From: Methylocystis sp. B8 | GTDB taxonomy: Bacteria > Pseudomonadota > Alphaproteobacteria > Rhizobiales > Beijerinckiaceae | Direction of reading: 5' to 3' | NCBI RefSeq assembly: GCF_005771425.1 | Contig: NZ_VBTZ01000001.1 | Location: 620,001-684,000, forward strand | Length of the DNA stretch: 64,000 nt | Part shown: in pieces, positions 25,452 to 32,848 of the stretch | Layout of the letters: each line of letters starts with the position of its first letter | Position numbering within the stretch: position 1 is the first letter of the stretch | The notes under the pieces: generated by a model | The model's input: only the letters and a program-made list of their open reading frames with translations | Told to the model about the DNA's origin: nothing | Databases searched by the model: none | Made by a program: the position numbers and the translations under genes

Positions 25452-26420
25452 TCATACTGCCTTGTAAGGAATTTTTGAATGAAACGGTTCAAAGACCGTG
25501 TCATGAAAAGAACGGAGACAGTCCGCCGCAAACTGAAAAGCCTTTTCGCGATCAGCCGCAGGCCCGATGACAATTTCTTTGAGCGCCCCTGCCGCTGCGC
25601 TCCGCCAGTCAAATTCCCTATACTTGACCAATGAATAGGGACGACTCCTTAATTTTACCTCTGGAGGGGGCACGTCCGCCCTGTGTATTTGCAAGAACCT
25701 GTATTCGGTCTCGTTTTTGTAAGCTTCATGTTTAAAAAAAAGCACAGAACGCAAAGCGTGGATAGCAAACAAAACATAAAGCTCGCTGATGTATTCACGA
25801 ATGCCTTCCGACGACAAGCCCCTGCCGTACGGCAGAGATAGCAAAGGGAACATTCTTTCAACAAGCTGCATGTGCAACTCGACAAGCTTACTGTCGTCAT
25901 AGGTGATCGGAAATGTGCAATTGTTTGGGATCGGCACATCGCTTTCTTTCGTGAAGGCTTTTTCTAGCTCTTTGGCATCAAAGCCGAGTGCGTAGCCTCG
26001 CCCGTTGTCAGCGTAAGCTCGCCACTGCCCCAGATCGTCGCCAGTCGAACTGAACGAACTGACAAAATAATGAGCGGCGGCTTGGATTCCGCCTTGCACA
26101 AGGAGCGCCTCAATTTGCTGAGCGAATAGCTTGCTTGGCGGAGGACCATCAACCGCCTTGCTGTTCAGAATCTTGACCACATGTGAAAAACCGTAGCTCA
26201 ATTCTGATGGGTCATTGAGATTGAAAATATCTGTGAGCCAAATATTCCCAGTTTCCAAAATACCTCTTAAACCAACATCATTTGTATAGTGATAGATGAT
26301 TGACGGCGGTGGTGAAGCCTCTATTGTTCCAACAAATGAAGCGATGATTTGACCTGCTTCATGGTCAAACTTTTGAAGCTTCGCTCTCATGTCGGGCGGC
26401 ACAAAGTCTAGATCAGTCAT
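25452..26420 (-). CDS. DUF2971 family protein
   Basis: A 322-residue protein of the DUF2971 family. The hallmarks are IYHYTNDVGLRGILETGNIW, LTDIFNLNDPSELSYG and FSSTGDDLGQWRAYADNGRG followed by YALGFD. The family has no settled biochemical function; members are often found in variable genomic regions. The gene is markedly poorer in GC than its surroundings. Its ATG at 26420 overlaps the stop of a 54-residue helix-turn-helix ORF by ATGA. The frame stays open upstream to 26588, but that extension has no family similarity and runs through the small ORF, so the internal ATG is preferred. Confidence 0.82.
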   Translation of the reverse strand: MTDLDFVPPDMRAKLQKFDHEAGQIIASFVGTIEASPPPSIIYHYTNDVGLRGILETGNIWLTDIFNLNDPSELSYGFSHVVKILNSKAVDGPPPSKLFAQQIEALLVQGGIQAAAHYFVSSFSSTGDDLGQWRAYADNGRGYALGFDAKELEKAFTKESDVPIPNNCTFPITYDDSKLVELHMQLVERMFPLLSLPYGRGLSSEGIREYISELYVLFAIHALRSVLFFKHEAYKNETEYRFLQIHRADVPPPEVKLRSRPYSLVKYREFDWRSAAAGALKEIVIGPAADREKAFQFAADCLRSFHDTVFEPFHSKIPYKAV

Positions 26421-26581
26421 CGTTGTCCAAACCTCGAAATCGTACTCTGCGAAACATTGAACCGCCGCGCAAGGTCGGCTTGCGCGGCTGCGCCATGTGT
26501 AAGAGCTTTGCGCGCCTCCTCGCGCTGCTTTCGGGTGAGAGCAGAGGGTGTGAATCGCGCAGCAGCCCTGCGCATGGTCAA
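26417..26581 (-). CDS. 54-residue resolvase-type helix-turn-helix ORF (possible recombinase remnant)
   Basis: This frame encodes SALTRKQREEARKALTHG followed by AQADLARRFNVSQSTISRFG, matching the C-terminal DNA-binding helix-turn-helix of serine resolvases/invertases. The catalytic N-terminal domain (about 130 residues) is absent. A TTG start at 26581 sits 6 bases after AGGAG; the ATG at 26575 is the alternative. Its TGA overlaps the DUF2971 start (ATGA), suggesting coupled translation. It is either a free-standing small regulator of the DUF2971 gene or the scar of a lost recombinase. The sequence alone does not decide. Confidence 0.5.
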   Translation of the reverse strand: MTMRRAAARFTPSALTRKQREEARKALTHGAAAQADLARRFNVSQSTISRFGQR

Positions 26582-26805
26582 GGCACACTCCTGCTAAGCA
26601 GTATCAACGACCCGCGGCCGCGGTCGGCGCAGACATCGCGATGGCAGGTTCGATAGGTTCGCGCGGCTGACCGGCATGTTGCAGCAAGCCGATGATCGCT
26701 CCTCCTGCGCCACTTGGTGCCTGAGCGCCACGACCCCTCACTTGCCGGCGCGGCGCGGCGTCCCTATGAAGATTGCGCTCCGCCTCAGCCAGCGAGATTC
26801 GCCTC

Positions 26806-27534
26806 ATGTCCGACCAAACGTCGACGCGAAAATTCAAGCGCGTGATCGTCAAGCTGTCCGGGGAGGCGCTTCAGGGCGCGGCCCCGCATGGTCTCGACGC
26901 AACGACGCTGGCCCGCATCGCCGCCGATCTCGCGACAGCCGCGGCGGCAGGACATGAGATCGCCGTCGTCGTCGGCGGCGGCAATTTCTTTCGCGGCATC
27001 AAAGGCGCGGACACCGGCATCGAACGCGCGCGCGCCGATTCGATCGGCATGCTGGCGACGGTGATGAACGGCTTAGCGCTCGAGCAGGCGGTCGAAGGGC
27101 AGGGCCGTCCGGCGCGCTGCCTATCTTCAGTGCCGATGCCGTCCGTATGCGAATCCTTTTCGCGCCGCGCGGCCTTGCATCATCTCGCGAAGGGGCGGGT
27201 CGTCATCGCGGCCGGCGGCACCGGCAATCCGTTCTTCACCACGGACACCGGCGCTGTGCTGCGCGCCGCGGAGCTCTCGGCCGACGCCGTGCTCAAGGCC
27301 ACTCAGGTCGACGGCGTCTATACGGCCGATCCAAAACGCGATCCGAGCGCAAAGCGTTACGATCGGTTGCGCCATGACGAGGCGATCGCCCGCAATCTGG
27401 CGGTGATGGACACCGCAGCCTTCGCGCTCGCCCGCGAGAACAAGATTCCGATTCTTGTCTTTTCGATCGCCGAGGCGGGCGCAATTGACGCGGCGCTTTC
27501 CGGCAAAGGGCGCGCTACCCTCGTCGCGCCGTAA
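26806..27534 (+). CDS. pyrH: UMP kinase
   Basis: PyrH phosphorylates UMP to UDP as a hexamer. The 242-residue protein has VIVKLSGEAL at the N-terminus, VVGGGNFFRG, GTGNPFFTTDT and KATQVDGVYTADP, all diagnostic of the bacterial UMP kinase/amino-acid kinase fold. The ATG at 26806 is chosen to match family length (about 235-245). It heads the run pyrH-frr-uppS-cdsA-dxr-rseP-bamA. Its usual upstream neighbour tsf is separated by the accessory island, so it probably has its own promoter; none is obvious in 26582-26805. Confidence 0.96.
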   Translation: MSDQTSTRKFKRVIVKLSGEALQGAAPHGLDATTLARIAADLATAAAAGHEIAVVVGGGNFFRGIKGADTGIERARADSIGMLATVMNGLALEQAVEGQGRPARCLSSVPMPSVCESFSRRAALHHLAKGRVVIAAGGTGNPFFTTDTGAVLRAAELSADAVLKATQVDGVYTADPKRDPSAKRYDRLRHDEAIARNLAVMDTAAFALARENKIPILVFSIAEAGAIDAALSGKGRATLVAP

Positions 27535-27691
27535 GGCCCTTTCGCGCGCGGCGGGAAATCGTGCAATAAATCCTGCGCCGCCGAGCCGAAGGCGGAGGCG
27601 TGCGCCGCTTTCGCTACGCCAAGTTTGAAAGCATCAAGAAGCCGCGCCGCGTTGGGCGACAGCGGCGAGAGATCAAAGACAGGTTGCACAT

Positions 27692-28252
27692 ATGACGGAA
27701 ACTTTTGACCTTGCGGATTTGAAGCGCCGCATGCAGGGCGCGATCGCGACGCTCAAACACGAATTTGGCGGGCTTCGCACCGGACGGGCGTCGACGAGCC
27801 TGCTCGATCCGGTTCATGTCGACGCTTATGGGCAGGTTTCGCCGCTCAATCAGGTGGCCACCGTCAGCGTGCCCGAGCCCCGCCTTATTTCAGTTCAGGT
27901 TTGGGACAAGGCGCTGGTCATCGCCGTTGACAAGGCGATCCGCGAAGCCAATCTCGGTCTTCAGCCGACGGTCGAAGGACAGATCCTGCGCATACGCATG
28001 CCGGAACTAAATGAGCAGCGGCGCAAGGAACTTGTCAAAGTCGCGCATAAATACGCCGAGGAGGCGCGGGTCGCCGTGCGCCATGTGCGCCGCGACGGCC
28101 TCGACATTCTCAAGAAGTTGCTCAAGGATCACGCCATTCCCGAGGATGATGAGAAGCGCCACGAACAAGAGGTGCAGAAGGCGACTGACGAGATGGTGAA
28201 GGAGATCGACGCCGCGCTCGCCGCCAAGGAAAAGGAAATCATGCAGGTATAG
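27692..28252 (+). CDS. frr: Ribosome recycling factor
   Basis: RRF splits post-termination ribosomes together with EF-G. The 186-residue protein shows [20 protein letters not shown], the [14 protein letters not shown] segment and the long helical bundle typical of the family. Length is normal. The ATG at 27692 is the family start. Its stop codon TAG is the first triplet of the second double-hairpin repeat. Confidence 0.97.
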   Translation: MTETFDLADLKRRMQGAIATLKHEFGGLRTGRASTSLLDPVHVDAYGQVSPLNQVATVSVPEPRLISVQVWDKALVIAVDKAIREANLGLQPTVEGQILRIRMPELNEQRRKELVKVAHKYAEEARVAVRHVRRDGLDILKKLLKDHAIPEDDEKRHEQEVQKATDEMVKEIDAALAAKEKEIMQV

Positions 28253-28368
28253 AGCGCGGCTCGCGAAAAAGTGGAACCCGGTTTTTCGCGTAAAGCGCGC
28301 TCTAAACTTTTGGAATCGATCACGTCATCTACATTTGGGCGATTCCGCCCAAATGCAGCGTGATCTAG
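28250..28368. repeat. Interspersed 119-bp double-hairpin repeat, copy 2
   Basis: Same layout as copy 1 at 971-1088. TAGAGCGCGGCTCGCGAAAA opens it. The first hairpin has arms GCGAAAAA/TTTTTCGC within AGAGCGCG.../CGCGCTCT. The second has CATTTGGGCG/CGCCCAAATG within GATCACG/CGTGATC. It sits between frr and uppS and supplies the frr stop codon. It may modulate readthrough between the two genes; that is inferred. Confidence 0.88.
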
Positions 28369-28419
28369 GACGCTGCGGCGTCGCCAGCTGCAGGTCCGAC
28401 GGCCGTTCGGAACCCGAGT

Positions 28420-29199
28420 ATGACGGAAAGCGACATTTTGGAGGAGGAGACGAACGCGCGGAACGCGCGCGCGGCGCCGCGTCATGTCGCGCTGATCATG
28501 GACGGCAACGGCCGTTGGGCGGCCAAGCGCGGCCTGCCACGCTTCGAAGGGCATCGGCGCGGCGTCGAAGCTTTGCGCCGGGCCGTGCGGGCATCGACCA
28601 AGCTTGGTATCGGCTATCTGACCGTTTATTCCTTTTCTGCGGAAAACTGGACGCGCCCGCGCGAGGAGGTCGAAAGCCTTCTCACGCTGCTGCATCGATT
28701 TATCCGTAACGATCTTGCGGAGTTGCACGCCAATAACGTTCGCGTGCGCGTCATCGGGGCGCGCGCCGACCTCGCGCCGGACATCTCAGATCTGCTGCGC
28801 GAGGCCGAGCAGGTGACGCAGGCGAACACGGGGCTCACCCTCGTCGTTGCGTTCAACTATGGCGCACGGCAGGAGATTGCGGCGGCCGCGCGCGCGCTTG
28901 CGGAAATGGTAGCGCAAGGCCGGCTGTCGCCCGAAGAGATCGACGCCGACGCGATTGCGCGGCGGCTCGACACTGCGGACATTCCCGATCCCGACCTCAT
29001 CATCCGCACGTCGGGCGAGCAGCGGCTGTCGAATTTTCTGCTGTGGCAGGCGGCTTATGCTGAATTCGTCTTCCTGCCGATTCTCTGGCCGGACTTCGAC
29101 GAAGCGGCGCTTGCCGCCGCGATCGCCGAATACGCGCATCGCGATCGCCGTTTTGGCGGACTTGAGGCTGCTGCGCGCAGCGCTAAGACCGCTTCATGA
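28420..29199 (+). CDS. uppS: Undecaprenyl diphosphate synthase (di-trans, poly-cis)
   Basis: UppS condenses isopentenyl diphosphate onto farnesyl diphosphate to give the C55 carrier for peptidoglycan and polysaccharide export. The 259-residue protein has the catalytic IMDGNGRWA motif, [22 protein letters not shown] and [20 protein letters not shown], all canonical for cis-prenyltransferases. Its stop overlaps the cdsA start (ATGA). Confidence 0.96.
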   Translation: MTESDILEEETNARNARAAPRHVALIMDGNGRWAAKRGLPRFEGHRRGVEALRRAVRASTKLGIGYLTVYSFSAENWTRPREEVESLLTLLHRFIRNDLAELHANNVRVRVIGARADLAPDISDLLREAEQVTQANTGLTLVVAFNYGARQEIAAAARALAEMVAQGRLSPEEIDADAIARRLDTADIPDPDLIIRTSGEQRLSNFLLWQAAYAEFVFLPILWPDFDEAALAAAIAEYAHRDRRFGGLEAAARSAKTAS

Positions 29200-30074
29200 C
29201 GGCGAATCCCAGGGAACGGATCGTTGGCAAAGCGGAACGGTCGCTCGGGCCCGCCGGAGGCTTCGGCGATCTTGGACCGCGCGTCGGCTCTGCTGCGGCG
29301 ATGGTCATCGCGGCGCTTGGAACGCTCTATGTCGGCGGCGATATCTTCGCGCTTTTCTGGCTCGCCGCCGCCTTCGCCGTGAGCTGGGAGTGGCAAAATC
29401 TCATAGGCGGCGAGGGCCGCGCGGCTCGAATTGCCATTGGCGGCGCGGCGGTCGCCGCGGCCACGGCGTTCGGGCGCGCTTCAATGCCCGGCGCCGCCGC
29501 CCTTGCGATTGCGGTTCTCGCCCTGGCGGGCGCGGCCGTCGCGGGCGCTGAACGTCGACTCTGGGCGGCCGCCGGCGTCGTCTACGCCAGCGCGCTCGCC
29601 TTTTCAGTATGCCTTTTGCGCGAATCTCCTGCTGTCGGCGCGCTCGCCATCGCATTTCTATTCGCCGTGGTGTGGGGAACCGATATTTTTGCCTATTTCG
29701 GCGGCAGGCTGATCGGCGGACCCAAGCTTTGGCCGCGCGTATCGGCGGGAAAGACCTGGTCGGGCTCGATCACCGGCGTCGTTTCTGGCGCATTGTTTGG
29801 CGTCGCCGCAGTCTATTTCGGCGGTGGTCCACAACTTGCGAGTTGGCGTGTCTTCTTGGTGGGTCTCGCCGCCGCCGCTTTTTCCCAAGTCGGCGATCTT
29901 TTTGAATCTTCGGTCAAACGCCGCTTCGGCGTAAAGGATTCGAGCCGGCTCATTCCGGGCCATGGCGGCATGATGGATCGGCTCGACGGCTTCATCTTCG
30001 CCAGCGTCTTCGCGGCGATGGTAGGGTTGTTGCGCGGCGCGCCGTCGGTGGCCGCGGGTCTTTTCTTCTGGTAG
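29196..30074 (+). CDS. cdsA: Phosphatidate cytidylyltransferase
   Basis: CdsA makes CDP-diacylglycerol from phosphatidate and CTP in the inner membrane. The 292-residue protein has many Ala/Gly/Leu-rich membrane helices and the family signature near the C-terminus: [20 protein letters not shown] then GMMDRLDG. The sequence [16 protein letters not shown] is also conserved. It is translationally coupled to uppS. Confidence 0.95.
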   Translation: MTANPRERIVGKAERSLGPAGGFGDLGPRVGSAAAMVIAALGTLYVGGDIFALFWLAAAFAVSWEWQNLIGGEGRAARIAIGGAAVAAATAFGRASMPGAAALAIAVLALAGAAVAGAERRLWAAAGVVYASALAFSVCLLRESPAVGALAIAFLFAVVWGTDIFAYFGGRLIGGPKLWPRVSAGKTWSGSITGVVSGALFGVAAVYFGGGPQLASWRVFLVGLAAAAFSQVGDLFESSVKRRFGVKDSSRLIPGHGGMMDRLDGFIFASVFAAMVGLLRGAPSVAAGLFFW

Positions 30075-30084
30075 GGCGGAGCGG

Positions 30085-31335
30085 ATGGCATCAGGAAACG
30101 GACAGGTCCACGCTCACGCCCCGGCGCAATCGCGTGCGCGCGCTCCGCGTCGCATCGTTCTTTTGGGCGCGACGGGCTCGATTGGCCGTTCGACGGTCGA
30201 TCTGCTCGAGCGCGATCCGGAAGGATTTTCGGTTTCGGCCGTGGCCGGCGGACGCGACGTCGAGGCGCTCGCACGGGTCGCCCGTGCCGTGAAGGCCGAA
30301 TTCGCGGCGATCCGCGACGAGAGCGCCTATGTGGCTCTCAAAGAGGCGCTCGTCGGGACCAACACTCAGGTCGCTGCGGGACGAGAGGCGGTCATCGAGG
30401 CCGCGCTGCGCGACGCCGACCTCGTCGTCTCCGCCATCGTCGGCGCCGCCGGCGTGGAGCCAACCTACGCCGCGCTCGCCGCGGGCCGTGACGTGGCGCT
30501 CGCCAACAAGGAATGCCTTGTTTGCGCCGGCGGGCCCTTCATGCGAATGGCGGCGGAGATGGGCGTGCGGCTGCTGCCGATGGACAGCGAACACAACGCC
30601 ATCTTCCAGGCGCTTGGCGGCGAGGATCCATCCCGCATCGAGCGCATGATCATCACAGCCTCCGGCGGCCCTTTCCGCACCTGGAGCAAGGAGCGCATCG
30701 CCGCGGCGAGCGTCGAGGAGGCGCTCAATCATCCCAATTGGGCCATGGGCCCGAAAATCACCGTCGATTCCGCTGGCATGATGAACAAGGGCCTCGAACT
30801 CATCGAAGCTCACCATCTCTTTGGCGTGCCAACCGAAAAGCTCGAAGTCGTCGTCCATCCGCAATCGATTGTGCATGGCCTTGTCGCCTTTTCCGACGGC
30901 TCGGTGACGGCGGGAATGGCCGCGCCGGACATGCGCACGCCGATCGCCCATTGTCTCGGCTATCCCGATCGGTTAACGACGCCGACGCCGCGCCTCGATC
31001 TGGCGAAAATCGCCACGCTGACGTTTGAAGCGCCTGATTTCGATCGTTTTCCGGCGCTGAGACTGGCGCTTGACGCTTTGCGCATGGGCGGCGGGTTGCC
31101 GACCGTGCTCAACGCCGCCAACGAAATCGCCGTTGAAGCTTTCCTCGATCGGCGAATTTCCTTCGACGGGATTTCTCGCCACGTAGCGGAGGCTTGCGAG
31201 GCGGCGCTACGCGACGGAAGCGCAAATGCGCCCGAAAGCGTTGAGGACGCCCTCGCCGTGGACCATATTGTCAGAGAGCGATCACGATTGGCCTTGGCCG
31301 GGCGCGTCGCCTCGGGCATGCTGACGCTTCAGTGA
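30085..31335 (+). CDS. dxr: 1-deoxy-D-xylulose 5-phosphate reductoisomerase
   Basis: Dxr makes MEP, the committed step of the non-mevalonate isoprenoid route that feeds UppS. The 416-residue protein has the NADPH-binding LLGATGSIGRST, ANKECLVCAGG, the metal-binding PMDSEHNAIFQ, ITASGGPFR and the conserved HPQSIVHGLVAFSDGS. It has an N-terminal extension of about 20 residues relative to many homologues. It begins 10 bases after cdsA. Confidence 0.96.
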   Translation: MASGNGQVHAHAPAQSRARAPRRIVLLGATGSIGRSTVDLLERDPEGFSVSAVAGGRDVEALARVARAVKAEFAAIRDESAYVALKEALVGTNTQVAAGREAVIEAALRDADLVVSAIVGAAGVEPTYAALAAGRDVALANKECLVCAGGPFMRMAAEMGVRLLPMDSEHNAIFQALGGEDPSRIERMIITASGGPFRTWSKERIAAASVEEALNHPNWAMGPKITVDSAGMMNKGLELIEAHHLFGVPTEKLEVVVHPQSIVHGLVAFSDGSVTAGMAAPDMRTPIAHCLGYPDRLTTPTPRLDLAKIATLTFEAPDFDRFPALRLALDALRMGGGLPTVLNAANEIAVEAFLDRRISFDGISRHVAEACEAALRDGSANAPESVEDALAVDHIVRERSRLALAGRVASGMLTLQ

Positions 31336-31384
31336 ACGTGGCGTGCGCCGCAGATGGCGCAAGCGAGACCCGTGAGACAGCGCT

Positions 31385-32539
31385 TTGCTAAACCTCCTGA
31401 CGACCTTCGCCTTCTACCTCATCCCCTTCGTGCTGGTCCTGACGCTGGTGGTGTTTGTGCACGAATTCGGGCACTTCATCGTCGGCCGCTGGTGCGGCGT
31501 GAAAGTGGACGCTTTCTCGATCGGCTTCGGTCCTGAACTCTGGTCCCGGGTGGATCGCCTCGGCACGCGCTGGCGCATCGCCGGCATCCCGCTTGGCGGC
31601 TATGTCACCTTCCATGGAGACGCAAACGCGGCGAGCGCGCCGGACCCCGCTGCCGTGCGCGCGATGCCGGAGGCCGAGCGCAAGGTCACCTTCGCCGCCC
31701 AGTCGGTTGGGAAGCGCGCCGCCATCGTATTCGCAGGGCCTTTCGCGAATTTCGTCCTAGCGATCGCGATTTTCGCAATTCTTTTTGGCGTTTACGGGCG
31801 CACTGTCTACGCGCCGCGCGTTGGCTCGCTTACGCCCGGCGGCGCCGGCGCCGCGGCCGGCTTCATGCCTGGGGACCTGGTGCTCACTGTGGACGCCGAG
31901 CCGATCGATTCCTTCTCGAAACTACAGGAAATCGTTTCAGGCTCAGCGGATAAGAAGCTCGTCTTCGTGGTTCAACGCGGCGATCAGGAACTGACCATTC
32001 CCGCCGTTCCCGCTTTGCGGGAAGTCGAAAGCGCGATCGGCAAAGTCCGTATCGGGATGCTGGGCATTCAGGCGTCGAAGGCCGCCGCCGACATTCGCCA
32101 GGAACGCTACGGACCTGCCGACGCAGTGGCGATGGGCGTGCAGGAAACCTGGACGGTCGTGCGCCGCACGGGCTCTTACATCGGCGGACTTGTTACGGGT
32201 CGCGAAAGCGCCGATCAGCTTTCGGGGCCGATCGGCATTGCGCAAGTCTCGGGACAAATGGCTCAGGCGGCTTCCAAGGTCGGCATGGCGCCCCTGCTGA
32301 GCCTCATCGCGATTCTCTCCGTGTCGATCGGCCTGCTCAATCTTATGCCGGTGCCGCTGCTTGACGGCGGCCATTTGCTGTTCTTCGCGATTGAAGCGGC
32401 GCGCGGTCGAGCGCTTAACGAGCGCGCGCAGGAAGTCGCATTCCGAGTGGGCCTCGCCATGGTGGGCGCGCTGATGATTTTCTCGACTTACAACGACATC
32501 GCGCGGCTCATTCACAAGCTCACGGGCTCCGGCTCCTAA
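31385..32539 (+). CDS. rseP: RIP metalloprotease RseP (site-2 protease)
   Basis: RseP cleaves membrane-embedded anti-sigma factors and signal-peptide remnants. The 384-residue protein has the zinc-binding HEFGH motif in its first membrane helix (about residues 22-26). A PDZ domain (about 120-200) includes AAGFMPGDLVLTVD. The second catalytic motif LMPVPLLDGGHLL and a last helix lie near the C-terminus. It starts with TTG at 31385, the first available codon; no ATG fits the family N-terminus. It lies between dxr and bamA, the usual order. Confidence 0.93.
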   Translation: MLNLLTTFAFYLIPFVLVLTLVVFVHEFGHFIVGRWCGVKVDAFSIGFGPELWSRVDRLGTRWRIAGIPLGGYVTFHGDANAASAPDPAAVRAMPEAERKVTFAAQSVGKRAAIVFAGPFANFVLAIAIFAILFGVYGRTVYAPRVGSLTPGGAGAAAGFMPGDLVLTVDAEPIDSFSKLQEIVSGSADKKLVFVVQRGDQELTIPAVPALREVESAIGKVRIGMLGIQASKAAADIRQERYGPADAVAMGVQETWTVVRRTGSYIGGLVTGRESADQLSGPIGIAQVSGQMAQAASKVGMAPLLSLIAILSVSIGLLNLMPVPLLDGGHLLFFAIEAARGRALNERAQEVAFRVGLAMVGALMIFSTYNDIARLIHKLTGSGS

Positions 32540-32752
32540 TCGCAGCGGCTGCCGCTGACGCGGCGCACACGCGCCGCCACGGAAGGGCGCGGCTCCCGAC
32601 TCAATTTGGACATGTTCTCAGTTGCGCGCCACGTCTTAACCATGCGCTGACCATGAATCGTGGCTTTAACGTCACGCCTTCGACAAATCGCGGAAACCAC
32701 ATTTATTCTGCATTTGCAGGGTGGGTTAAACCCTGTAGAAGGAATCGCATAA

Positions 32753-32785
32753 CGCTGGCGAGGCGCGCGCGTCGCCAGCGGTTTT
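32753..32785 (+). terminator. Terminator-like hairpin between rseP and bamA
   Basis: CGCTGGCGA and TCGCCAGCG form a 9-bp stem, followed by GTTTTA. The 309-base gap 32540-32848 also contains a smaller hairpin (CAGGGT...ACCCTG, near 32717-32735) and no gene. The hairpin could end rseP transcripts or attenuate bamA; no promoter was confidently located after it. Confidence 0.55.
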
Positions 32786-32848
32786 ACGATGAAGTTTGCG
32801 CCGCGGTGTGGGCGGCGACATTGCGACGAGGACGAGGACCTGCTTTAC

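Noticed and set aside
26420-26588. Longer DUF2971 start using the open frame to 26588
   Set aside because: The extra 56 residues have no family similarity and are read in a different frame from the recognisable helix-turn-helix.
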